From Insulibacter thermoxylanivorax (GTDB lineage: Bacteria; Bacillota; Bacilli; Paenibacillales; DA-C8), in NCBI RefSeq assembly GCF_015472005.1, contig NZ_BMAQ01000026.1, positions 1 through 64,000 of the forward strand: a stretch of 64,000 nucleotides of DNA. The letters run 5' to 3'. The notes beneath the pieces were generated by a model that did no database searches, was not told the DNA's origin, and saw only the letters and a program-made list of their open reading frames with translations. Every line of letters begins with the position of its first letter. The first letter of the stretch is position 1. Position numbers and translations under genes: made by a program. Positions 46,399 through 53,742 of this stretch are shown in pieces.

Positions 46399-48432
46399 TT
46401 AAGGCAATAATTCCAAGAGCTTCGCAGCAAAATCCGGCGTGACATAAGTGCGTTGGTTCATAATTTTCACGTCCGTATTCAGAGACTGCCCGTTCACCAC
46501 AGCATCGCCGCTCGTCAAGTTAAGCCGCGCTGTGCCCAGGCCGATCTTTAGTTCGACGGTATTGCCGCCGTTATAAGTGATCGTGCCGTTCAGCGATTCG
46601 ACGAAGGGGCGCAATTGCACAAGTTCCCCGATCTCCGTCTCCGAATCTAAGAGCTGTAACCCCATCGCATGGGCGATCGCGAAGAACACTTCAGTATTGT
46701 CCAATACACCAATAAAATACTGCGATCCCGTGCCATGCGCCATGAGCGGCACATCTTCCACCGTATGCACACCCGTCGATCCGTTGATGGGCCCGATCTG
46801 CAGGAAGCGGTCGCGATCCGGATCGTCCGGATTTAAGAGCTTCGCCGGGTTCGGTTCACCGTTCACATTCGGCGTTGTCGGGACCGGATCCATCTTGTAA
46901 TCCTCATAGTAATCGGGGTGGTTCGCGAAGTGGACAGCGAGCTTGCGTTCCACATCCAACTCATCAGGGAAACCGTCACCGTCGGCGTCCACATAGGTCG
47001 GGAATCCCGCTTCTGCATAAGTTCGCACCGCATCCTTGCCCGACTTGCCATCGCCTTCCCAATAGGTGCCGGTGATGCTCATCGAATGGGCATGGTCCGC
47101 GGTGACGACGATCAGGGTGTCCCCGTATTGTTCAGCGAATCGCTTCGCAACGCCGATTGCTTTATCCATCTCAATCGCTTCGATCACCGCCCGCTCCCAA
47201 TCCAGCGGGTGAAGCTGCTTGTCGATGCTGCCCGCTTCGACCATCAAGAAGAAGCCTTCTTCATTCTTGGACAGCACCTCGATCGCCGTCTGCGTCATCT
47301 CCCACAGCGTCGGCTGATCCGTAAAGCTGCCCAGCACCGCCGTGTTGTTCGTCGAACGGTCGTAGTACGTATCCATATTGCCCAGGTGGAAGACGCCGAA
47401 GAGACGATCCGTCTTGCCGGCATCTACTTGGAGCAGCTGCGTGCGATTCTCCACGATGTGATAACCAGCCTCTTCAAACAGTTTGAAGAAATCCTGATCA
47501 TCCTTGCGGCTGGAGCCTGGGACGGATTGCGGCAGGAAATACGCCGACCCGCCGCCGAGGATCACATCCGGCTGCACCTTATAGAACATCTCCGCGATCT
47601 CCGCTTTGTCCCCGCGGCGGCGAGTATGCGCGACGCCGGCAGCCGGCGATGCATCCTGCAGTTCCGCTGTGGACACGATGCCCGTCGCCTTGCCGCTCGT
47701 TCGTTTCAGCATCTCGATGATCGTCTCAACCCTCGGGTTATCCAGGGAATCCGGCGTGTTGTCCGGGTAGACGCCGAGGGCATTCATCTCGCCCTTATGC
47801 CCTGTCGCATAAGCGCTGGCGCTGTTGGCTGAATCCGTTGCTATTGAATCCAGTCCGGAGGTGGTCACGACGCCTCTTGCCTCCATCATGTCCATCTCGA
47901 GCAGGCCGTTGTATTTGCCCTCGGTCATGCCTTTGGACAAGATCCGTGCCGCCGTGATCACCGCATGGCTCATCCCGTCGCCATTGAAGAAGATGACGTT
48001 CTTGGCCTTTTTGCCGTACTGATCTGCGACGATGACTTCATATTGAATCTTGCGCTGCAGTTCCCCAGCCTTGACTTCCACTTCGTATAAACCGGGACTT
48101 CGAAACATCACGTCACGAATCGTATATTCCTCGCTGTCTTCATGCGTATTCGTGATGACGAAGGATCGACCGAAGAATGCCTCCGCAGGCCGGCCGTTGA
48201 TCGTGATGCTGACCTGATTCGGTTTTGCGGTTAAATCTCTTAATTCCACGCGAAAATCAAACCTTGCACCTGCTAGAAACTTCGCGCGATCCACAGGTGC
48301 TATATAGATACTTCCTGTCGTTTCATCTGCCGCATATACCGTCTCTGGTGTGCCCGGAACAACTGCTGAACCGAGCAGCAATGCCCCGGTGAGTAATAAG
48401 ATGGATGCTGTTTTCATGAGCTTCGAATTCAT
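46399..48432 (-). CDS. phoA: alkaline phosphatase (PhoA family), secreted
   Basis: A 677-residue exported phosphomonoesterase. The signal peptide spans residues 1-35 (ending VYAA). A beta domain (about 40-140) precedes the catalytic domain. The metal site opens with NVIFFNGDGMS, the nucleophile Ser lies in TDSANSASAYATGHKG, and later metal ligands are in EAGSIDKQLH, VVTADHAHS and GSTGVHT. A C-terminal extension of about 50 residues resembles a copper-amine-oxidase-N-like stalk domain. The ATG at 48432 has GGAGG eight bases upstream; the GTG five codons earlier is rejected. It is first in an operon with a lipoprotein and an ABC transporter and lies behind a Pho-box-like promoter. Confidence 0.9.
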   Translation of the reverse strand: MNSKLMKTASILLLTGALLLGSAVVPGTPETVYAADETTGSIYIAPVDRAKFLAGARFDFRVELRDLTAKPNQVSITINGRPAEAFFGRSFVITNTHEDSEEYTIRDVMFRSPGLYEVEVKAGELQRKIQYEVIVADQYGKKAKNVIFFNGDGMSHAVITAARILSKGMTEGKYNGLLEMDMMEARGVVTTSGLDSIATDSANSASAYATGHKGEMNALGVYPDNTPDSLDNPRVETIIEMLKRTSGKATGIVSTAELQDASPAAGVAHTRRRGDKAEIAEMFYKVQPDVILGGGSAYFLPQSVPGSSRKDDQDFFKLFEEAGYHIVENRTQLLQVDAGKTDRLFGVFHLGNMDTYYDRSTNNTAVLGSFTDQPTLWEMTQTAIEVLSKNEEGFFLMVEAGSIDKQLHPLDWERAVIEAIEMDKAIGVAKRFAEQYGDTLIVVTADHAHSMSITGTYWEGDGKSGKDAVRTYAEAGFPTYVDADGDGFPDELDVERKLAVHFANHPDYYEDYKMDPVPTTPNVNGEPNPAKLLNPDDPDRDRFLQIGPINGSTGVHTVEDVPLMAHGTGSQYFIGVLDNTEVFFAIAHAMGLQLLDSETEIGELVQLRPFVESLNGTITYNGGNTVELKIGLGTARLNLTSGDAVVNGQSLNTDVKIMNQRTYVTPDFAAKLLELLP

Positions 48433-48463
48433 AGAATACACCTCCACATATGATTCCTAGGGC

Positions 48464-48517
48464 ATTGTAACAAGCGACTGTTATGTGGAGGTTAGATGAA
48501 GCTCATAGATTTGTTAA
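48464..48517 (-). promoter_or_regulatory. Pho-box-like promoter of the phosphatase operon
   Basis: On the minus strand TTAACA (48517-48512), a degenerate unit ATGAGC, CTAACC (48495-48490) and ATAACA (48484-48479) are spaced by 11 or 22 bases. A -10 TACAAT (48469-48464) follows ten bases later. PhoP of Bacillus binds TTAACA-like hexamers with an 11-base period just upstream of the -10. Confidence 0.6.
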
Positions 48518-48650
48518 ACTTTCCTAAAAAAAATTCTTATAATGCGGCGGAGATGATATTTTGGGATGGATAGAAGCGTTCCGCGATCTATAAAGATCTG
48601 CTGATGTAGAACAGGATCGCAGCGTTTCCACGTGTGTATTCATCTTTTGA

Positions 48651-49080
48651 CTCCTTTTCATGATTATCCCCTTCACTCAGTTTTGCACATATTCTCTTCC
48701 TGGGTCCTCTTTTATGATTATCCCCTTCCCTCAGGAATCGGTCTTCATATCATTACCTATGGTTCAGCTCCGAGCCAACCCCCTTCTAACCGACTTTACC
48801 GCACCAGACTGGACATAAGGAAAAAAGATCTGGTAGTCATAGCTGCTGCCACCCTTCACCTGACTAACAGGAGTAATGCTGAAAAGCAACCACAAACCCA
48901 ATCTCTCCTGACTTACGGGAATCATGGTGAAAATCCCCCTAAAAGCTAATCTTACTGAACGAGAGGGATCATGATGAATAAGCAACCACAAAACAACTCA
49001 AACCTTCCTGACCGACGGGGAAAGACCAACTTGCTCCTCAAGCCAATCTACCTGACTAAAGGGGATAATGATGAAAGGGA
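48651..49080. repeat. dispersed CTGA...GGGGATAAT repeats, region B
   Basis: Seven imperfect copies of a ~30-base repeat were found: minus-oriented at 48651-48680 and 48705-48735; plus-oriented starting at 48859, 48907, 48954, 49007 and 49051, spaced 44-53 bases. The best copy reads CCTGACTAAAGGGGATAATG then ATGAAAGGGA. Some neighbours share AAGCAACCACAAA after the core. No real gene lies in 48518-49103. Confidence 0.75.
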
Positions 49081-49103
49081 CTCGATGTATCAATATTGCT
49101 CAC

Positions 49104-49127
49104 AAAAAAGCCGGCGGTATCGCCGGC
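49104..49127 (-). terminator. terminator of the nirK operon
   Basis: GCCGGCG and CGCCGGC form a perfect 7-bp GC stem, followed on the minus strand by TTTTTTG. It lies nine bases past the stop of the Met/His-rich short ORF, which places that ORF inside the operon transcript. Confidence 0.85.
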
Positions 49128-49135
49128 ATCCTGGT

Positions 49136-49258
49136 TTACATCATTTCATGCATCATCTCGGTCCTCATGCCGCCCATCATTGGACGAATGTGACCGTGCA
49201 TGTCGGCGGAGTTATCCATTCCGCCGTGATCATGCATCCAAATGAATTCATCATTCAT
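49136..49258 (-). CDS. 40-residue Met/His-rich peptide or read-through tail of NirK
   Basis: Directly after the nirK TAG, and in the same frame, an ATG opens 40 codons ending in TAA (49136-49138). The product has 11 Met and 5 His, in clusters such as MHDHGGMD, MHGH, RPMMGGM and MMHEMM, a composition typical of copper-binding segments. No SD of its own is visible; TAGATG allows coupled translation. The terminator comes after it. It could be a small copper peptide, or a C-terminal tail lost through a new stop codon or reached by read-through. Confidence 0.5.
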   Translation of the reverse strand: MNDEFIWMHDHGGMDNSADMHGHIRPMMGGMRTEMMHEMM

Positions 49259-50449
49259 CTAGAATTCATGATCGAATGTGGCGTTTTCGTCGTTTTGGAA
49301 ACCAACATCCATCAGCTCCGCTGAGACCTCGTTTCTGTGCGTAATCATCGCATCAGGGTCGTCTTCCGTAACCCGCAGGATCGCAACCGCTCCTTTGGCC
49401 GCATGATTGAATTGATGGCTGACGATCGGATAGTCCCCCGCTTCCTTCACTGTAAACTCGACGACGGCGCCGCCGCTGGCCGGCAGCAATACCGTCTGCA
49501 TACCATGCATCATGTTATCCGGGTGGCCGTCGATGTATACCCGATCGAAGATCGTGCCGACGACGTGAAAGGAAGACGTGTGATTGGGTCCGGCGTTGCT
49601 GACATAGATGCGAACCGTGTCACCGACTTTAGCAGTCAGAGGGTGTTCCTTGAGTCCATAATCATTGCCGTTAAACACCACATATTCCGGTTCCCCGTTC
49701 AAAAAAGCTTCCATATCGTGCTCTGCATACCATTCACTCTGCACAAGCACATATTCGCGGTCCACCTCTTGATCGGACGGATACCCGTCCTTCGGCTCGA
49801 CGATGATCGTACCGTACATTCCGTTCGCGATATGTTCGAGGATCGGATCCGTGCCGCAGTGATACATGAACACGCCTGGACTGGAAGCCGTATAGGTGAA
49901 CGTTCGTTCATCATGCGGCGCCACATCGATGAACTTGCGGTTCGGTGCAGCATGAACGGCATGGAAGTCCATCGAATGATCGTTTTCCGGATCATGGTTG
50001 CGAAGGGTGAATACCAGGGTATCTCCTTCCTTCACGCGAAGCACCGGCCCCGGCACCGTTCCGTTAAAGGTCCATGCATTATAGAGGATACCGCGTGAGA
50101 TTTCCACATCTGTCACCTGCGCCGTCATCTCAATGAACACGAAATTTCCCTCTCGGTGAATGATTGGTTCTACAGGCGGTTGGTTAATGCGGTCAGTCCC
50201 TGCAACGTTTCCTTCCCCTTCACCTTTCATGCCCAGTCCCATATGATCTTCGTGCAACCCATCATACATCATGCCATGGTGTGTTTCATGATGCATCCCA
50301 TCATTTACTCCATCGTGCAATCCACGATGCCTTCCATCAATCTTACTATGATCTGCAGCCGCCGACTCTTCTAACGGATGAATATAGAATCCTGCCAAGA
50401 TGATTGCAAAACTCAGCGCAGCAATCCATAACGCATGCCAATGTTTCAC
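49259..50449 (-). CDS. nirK: copper-containing nitrite reductase
   Basis: A 396-residue exported enzyme that reduces nitrite to nitric oxide. After a signal/anchor helix (residues 7-24) comes a His/Met-rich segment (about 30-75: MHHETHHGMMYDGLHEDHMG), then two cupredoxin domains. Type 1 copper ligands are His158, Cys198 (in MYHCGTDP), His206 and Met211. Type 2 ligands include His163, His197 and a His in SHQFNHAAKGA. The catalytic pair is Asp161 and the His in SSFHVVG. It is the last large gene of an operon with DUF2249, oxidase-like and DUF59 genes. The frame continues past its TAG into a Met/His-rich short ORF. Confidence 0.92.
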   Translation of the reverse strand: MKHWHALWIAALSFAIILAGFYIHPLEESAAADHSKIDGRHRGLHDGVNDGMHHETHHGMMYDGLHEDHMGLGMKGEGEGNVAGTDRINQPPVEPIIHREGNFVFIEMTAQVTDVEISRGILYNAWTFNGTVPGPVLRVKEGDTLVFTLRNHDPENDHSMDFHAVHAAPNRKFIDVAPHDERTFTYTASSPGVFMYHCGTDPILEHIANGMYGTIIVEPKDGYPSDQEVDREYVLVQSEWYAEHDMEAFLNGEPEYVVFNGNDYGLKEHPLTAKVGDTVRIYVSNAGPNHTSSFHVVGTIFDRVYIDGHPDNMMHGMQTVLLPASGGAVVEFTVKEAGDYPIVSHQFNHAAKGAVAILRVTEDDPDAMITHRNEVSAELMDVGFQNDENATFDHEF

Positions 50450-50489
50450 TCCTGATCACCTCATCCCTTTTGACCGCACCAACATCAAC

Positions 50490-50798
50490 TTAAAAATAAC
50501 CAAGCGCTTCTCTTCCCTCCGGCGTCATCCGATCCGGCGTCCAGCGCGGTTCCCATACGAGATGCACATCCACGGATTGGATCCCGGGCTCGCCTTCCAA
50601 TGCACGGTGGACGCCGCCTACGATCGCCGTATGCATCGGACAGCCGGGAGTCGTTAAGGTCATCCGTACATACACATGGCCGCCATTGATCTTCACTTCA
50701 TAGATGAGTCCTAGATCGACGATATTAATCCCGAGTTCCGGGTCATAGACCTCTTTAAGCAGTTCGATAATGGTTTCTTCAGTAATGTGCTTCTCCAT
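50490..50798 (-). CDS. DUF59 (MIP18/SufT-type) iron-sulfur or metal-assembly protein
   Basis: A 102-residue cytoplasmic protein with the family's core VYDPELGINIVDLGLIYEV and the conserved Cys in TTPGCPM. Such proteins help assemble or carry Fe-S clusters. The ATG at 50798 has GAGGAATGGACC upstream, and an earlier in-frame start is rejected. It lies between the membrane oxidase-like gene and nirK, as in nitrite-reducing Bacillota. Confidence 0.88.
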   Translation of the reverse strand: MEKHITEETIIELLKEVYDPELGINIVDLGLIYEVKINGGHVYVRMTLTTPGCPMHTAIVGGVHRALEGEPGIQSVDVHLVWEPRWTPDRMTPEGREALGYF

Positions 50799-50875
50799 GG
50801 TCCATTCCTCACTTTCCAGTAAGAATTTGCAGCGTCTAACGCCCAACGGGATCGCATCCGCTGAGCAGTTCAGCC

Positions 50876-52123
50876 CTACTTCGTAAATACTGCAGCCAGC
50901 AAGCCGACATAGACTAACGCGCTCACAGCCAGCAAACTTCCCCCAATCGACAGGACGAGCGGAAGGTTCCAGCCGAATCCGATCAGCAGAATAAAGAGAC
51001 TTACCGCAACGGCCATCAGCAGGATATTCACCTTGCGGTCATCGATCAGATCCGCCATGGTTGGAATCTTAACCTGTCCAACGCGGCTGCCGTATCGATA
51101 TGTCCACCAGAGAAACGGGATGATCTTCGACAGGTATGCCATGATCGTCATGCCCACCCATCCCCAGAGATACATCCAGCCGATCACCGCGGTCATCCGC
51201 GGGCTGAGGATGAGATCAGGAAACACAGCACTTACAATCACTAACAGAACAACGATCACCGCGATGCCCTGCGCAAGCAGCCATGACCAGAGGATCCCTG
51301 CACCGGGATTGGCTTTATGCCGGGATTTGCAGATCTGTCCCAGGTGGTATACGTAGATGGTGAATCCTGCTGCAGTACAAAGCAATCCGATCCAATGTGA
51401 CCAGGCAGGTGCATTCAGCAGGAAGGAAATCACCCCCATCCATACACCAGAAAATAGAAAACCCATAACCCATCTTTGCAAAACTTCAGAATGGCCGTGA
51501 GAGAGATAGAACATGGGGAAGAGTTTGTAACTGAAACCAGTGATCAGAAAACCGAACCAACCGATCGCTCCAAACCATAGATGAGCACCCAGGAGCTGAT
51601 CATGAAAGGTCCCCAGCCATTCGAAGGCAAAGTTCAGACCCATCAGCATACCGGCAACCCCGGTCAACACGAGATGTCCAACGGCAATCGCACAGCTGAC
51701 CGTCACGTGATTCCACAGGTTGGCGCGTGCTAAAGTCATCCCGATATTCCCCGCGAAGATCAGGATACCGAGAAAGGCGATCGTTGCGAAACCGCCGATC
51801 ATCAGCACATTCATCTGCTGAAAACCGATCATCAACCCCGCAAAACCAAAGGTGAAGACTCCATACTGGATATAGCCCAAGCGCTCGCTGAACAGCTTAT
51901 GATTCTGAAGGACTACGGGGACGAGCTGATAGACCGCTCCCATCGCGATCATCGTCGCCCATCCGAGAACATGCAGATGCGCCTTGGCCCAACCCGTCGG
52001 ATAACGGGGTTCCATAGAAAACTCATACAGCCATGCAGAAAAGTCTGAGAGCGTACCGATCTGAAAAAGCGCAAAACAGATCAGCCCCGTGAGCAGAAAA
52101 TAAAACGGCAGACGAGATACCAT
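50876..52123 (-). CDS. heme-copper oxidase subunit I-like membrane protein
   Basis: A 415-residue protein with about 12 membrane helices. It carries AHLHVLGWATMIAMG, a His-x-His helix seen in proteins annotated as cbb3-type oxidase subunit I-like or NnrS-related, plus further His in GAHLWFGAIGW and SHGHSEV. The usual HH pair for copper B was not found, so it may bind heme without being a complete oxidase. It follows the DUF2249 gene by 12 bases. A role in handling nitric oxide or electrons for NirK is inferred from context only. Confidence 0.7.
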   Translation of the reverse strand: MVSRLPFYFLLTGLICFALFQIGTLSDFSAWLYEFSMEPRYPTGWAKAHLHVLGWATMIAMGAVYQLVPVVLQNHKLFSERLGYIQYGVFTFGFAGLMIGFQQMNVLMIGGFATIAFLGILIFAGNIGMTLARANLWNHVTVSCAIAVGHLVLTGVAGMLMGLNFAFEWLGTFHDQLLGAHLWFGAIGWFGFLITGFSYKLFPMFYLSHGHSEVLQRWVMGFLFSGVWMGVISFLLNAPAWSHWIGLLCTAAGFTIYVYHLGQICKSRHKANPGAGILWSWLLAQGIAVIVVLLVIVSAVFPDLILSPRMTAVIGWMYLWGWVGMTIMAYLSKIIPFLWWTYRYGSRVGQVKIPTMADLIDDRKVNILLMAVAVSLFILLIGFGWNLPLVLSIGGSLLAVSALVYVGLLAAVFTK

Positions 52124-52135
52124 CCATACACCACC

Positions 52136-52669
52136 TTAATGCTTCGTAATCTGAACGATGGCACTTCCATCCGGCTGCTCTTCGATCACATAGGTATATC
52201 CAAGCGTGCTCAGCTCCTCGATGAGGAATACCGGAACCCGATCGTTGTGGATGATCACGCGGTCCCCGGGACGCGCCTCCTCCAGCTTGCTCAGCGTGCG
52301 GACCATGGGATGGGGCGGTTCCAAACCTCGATTATCCAGCTCAAACACTTCCGGCTCACGTTCCGCATCCGTTTCCGCTCCCTCCGTGTCCAGCGCCGCC
52401 CCATCTTCCGTGATGTTCAGCAGATCCCTGCGGCTCTTGTGCACGAAGGTGACGAGCCAGTGGTCGGCGGCAAGTTTCTCTGCTTTATTGACATAGCCTT
52501 TTAATCGCATCACCTTAAGCAGCGGTGTTGGCTTAAAGGTTGTGTGAAGCCGGAACTGATCATCTTTGGACAACTCCTTCACATGATCCATGATGAGCTT
52601 GAAGGGATCCCATTTGTTGCGCAGATGCTCTCTTACGTCCAGTTCCACGATTTTTCCTTGATTCGTCAT
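52136..52669 (-). CDS. protein with two DUF2249 domains
   Basis: A 177-residue cytoplasmic protein. Residues about 6-60 (VELDVREHLRNKWDPFKLIM) and about 108-175 (FELDNRGLEPPHPMVRTL) are two copies of the SirA-like DUF2249 fold, joined by an acidic linker. Such proteins occur with denitrification and iron-sulfur repair genes in many bacteria. First gene of the nir operon. GGAGGGGTTACGAAGG precedes the ATG. Confidence 0.85.
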   Translation of the reverse strand: MTNQGKIVELDVREHLRNKWDPFKLIMDHVKELSKDDQFRLHTTFKPTPLLKVMRLKGYVNKAEKLAADHWLVTFVHKSRRDLLNITEDGAALDTEGAETDAEREPEVFELDNRGLEPPHPMVRTLSKLEEARPGDRVIIHNDRVPVFLIEELSTLGYTYVIEEQPDGSAIVQITKH

Positions 52670-52694
52670 CCTTCGTAACCCCTCCTCAGCGGTC

Positions 52695-52709
52695 TGAGAA
52701 TCGTTCTCA
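52695..52709. promoter_or_regulatory. Fur-type palindrome in the nir operon leader
   Basis: TGAGAATCGTTCTCA differs by one base from the common Fur box TGAGAATCATTCTCA. It lies at about +6 to +20 from the predicted start point of the nir operon, where a bound repressor would block transcription. Confidence 0.65.
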
Positions 52710-52720
52710 ACAACACCCTC

Positions 52721-52789
52721 AGTATAGCAAGTTGCACTAATGACATTGTGTTCTGCATCACACTTTCACTTTTTCCCCTCGCTTATGCT
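52721..52789. promoter_or_regulatory. divergent FNR-type promoters with one shared box
   Basis: TGTGT-TCTGCA-TCACA (52747-52762) matches the FNR/CRP consensus TGTGA-N6-TCACA except at one base. On the minus strand a -10 TATACT (52726-52721) and on the plus strand a -10 TATGCT (52784-52789) lie at equal distances, so the box centre is near -41 for both the nir operon and the CuA gene. Confidence 0.7.
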
Positions 52790-52813
52790 TAATATTTAGG
52801 AGGTGGAATCCTT

Positions 52814-53233
52814 ATGGATAGATTGATTAGGTGTATCGCTGTTTTGCTGCTCCTATGGTTTGCTGCGGGATGCACAGAACCCTTGATCCAGACAGATCAT
52901 CATGGAGTGCAGGCAGCAAACGAAACAGGCACGCCGGACCGGGCTGCCGACAAGGTTTCCGACAAAGCTTCAGTGAAGAGATTCACCGTGCGGGCCGTTA
53001 AATATCATTTTGACATCCAAGAGATTCGTGTAAAACAAGGGGATACCGTAGAGATTACATTGGAGAACTTGAAGGGATATCATACGTTGAAAATAGAGGG
53101 CTATAATATTGAAGTGAAGAAAAGCCGCCCCGTCTCCTTCGTGGCCGACAAGAAAGGATCATTCGTCTTCCGCTGCGGTGTCATTTGCGGCAGCGGCCAT
53201 GAAGAGATGACGGGGCTGTTGATCGTGGAATGA
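52814..53233 (+). CDS. lipoprotein with CuA-type cupredoxin domain
   Basis: A 139-residue lipoprotein, anchored through Cys20 in FAAGC. The C-terminal domain is a cupredoxin. Its end, CGVICGSGHEEM (Cys121, Cys125, His129, Met132), reproduces the CuA binuclear copper motif of cytochrome oxidase subunit II, and a further His ligand is in GYHTLKIEG. It should shuttle electrons outside the membrane. The AGGAGGTGG site precedes the ATG. It shares an FNR-type box with the divergent nir operon, so it may donate electrons to NirK or to the heme-copper-like protein; that is inference. Confidence 0.85.
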   Translation: MDRLIRCIAVLLLLWFAAGCTEPLIQTDHHGVQAANETGTPDRAADKVSDKASVKRFTVRAVKYHFDIQEIRVKQGDTVEITLENLKGYHTLKIEGYNIEVKKSRPVSFVADKKGSFVFRCGVICGSGHEEMTGLLIVE

Positions 53234-53257
53234 ACGGGACCAAGTCCGAATAAACCA

Positions 53258-53310
53258 AAATCCCCCCTGCATCCCCTGTTGACAGCGGGCGCCGGGGGTT
53301 TGTGTTATTG
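53258..53310 (+). terminator. terminator of the CuA lipoprotein gene
   Basis: An AAATCCCCC arm pairs with GGGGGTTT around an inner CCCCTGT/ACAGCGGG hairpin. TGTGTTATT follows. Confidence 0.6.
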
Positions 53311-53622
53311 ACAGCATGCTCCGCGGCATAACCAAGCCATGATCACGGGCTGATAAAACTCCTCTTCCGTCGTTCCTTGTAAGCGCAATTGCTGCTCCTC
53401 GAAGCGCTCCTTCAGCCGTTCCACAGGTTCTTGATGCTCCTCATCCTGCAGGTTGGCAATCGCATTTCTCACCTTCTCTTCCGTCCGATAAGCCTGCTTG
53501 ATCATCGTCTCATTAGGGTGAGTCTCGGCATCGGCGACGGCATTGGAGAAGCGATCCACGGAATTCTGCGCCTGTGCCAGCGGTGTATTTTTCTGCATGC
53601 TGCTCTCTTCTCTTGAAGGCAT
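53305..53622 (-). CDS. small hypothetical protein, helical, Cys-containing C-terminus
   Basis: A 105-residue soluble protein. The ATG at 53622 has GAGGAGGGAATAAA upstream; an earlier in-frame start (53679) has a weaker site. Residues about 15-80 are predicted as amphipathic helices rich in Gln and Glu (ERLKERFEEQQLRLQ). The tail ends in LCRGACCQ. No family is recognised. It lies alone between the CuA gene and the GH43 genes. Confidence 0.6.
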   Translation of the reverse strand: MPSREESSMQKNTPLAQAQNSVDRFSNAVADAETHPNETMIKQAYRTEEKVRNAIANLQDEEHQEPVERLKERFEEQQLRLQGTTEEEFYQPVIMAWLCRGACCQ

Positions 53623-53692
53623 TTTATTCCCTCCTCGCACTCCAGTCTCCATTGATGTTTGCTTATTGAGGCTCTGCATATCTAACCTTTCA

Positions 53693-53720
53693 AAAAATAA
53701 TGGGGGCTAAAGCCCCCATT
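53693..53720 (-). terminator. terminator of the GH43 pair
   Basis: AATGGGGGC (53699-53707) and GCCCCCATT (53712-53720) form a 9-bp stem with loop TAAA. On the minus strand it runs into ATTTTTTG. Confidence 0.9.
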
Positions 53721-53742
53721 GCTCATTTAACGTGCCGTTTCT

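Noticed and set aside
48859-49080. Regularly spaced repeats as a CRISPR array
   Set aside because: The copies are degenerate, the spacing varies from 44 to 53 bases, other copies face the other way, and no cas gene is present.
28846-49261. In-frame TAGs as evidence for pyrrolysine or a recoded amber codon
   Set aside because: Several ordinary genes here end in TAG (SLH esterase, ABC exporter, DUF1854, a permease), and no Pyl genes are seen.
48971-49324. 117-codon plus-strand frame through the repeat array
   Set aside because: It crosses the repeats and the nirK terminator and runs antisense to nirK and the Met/His ORF.
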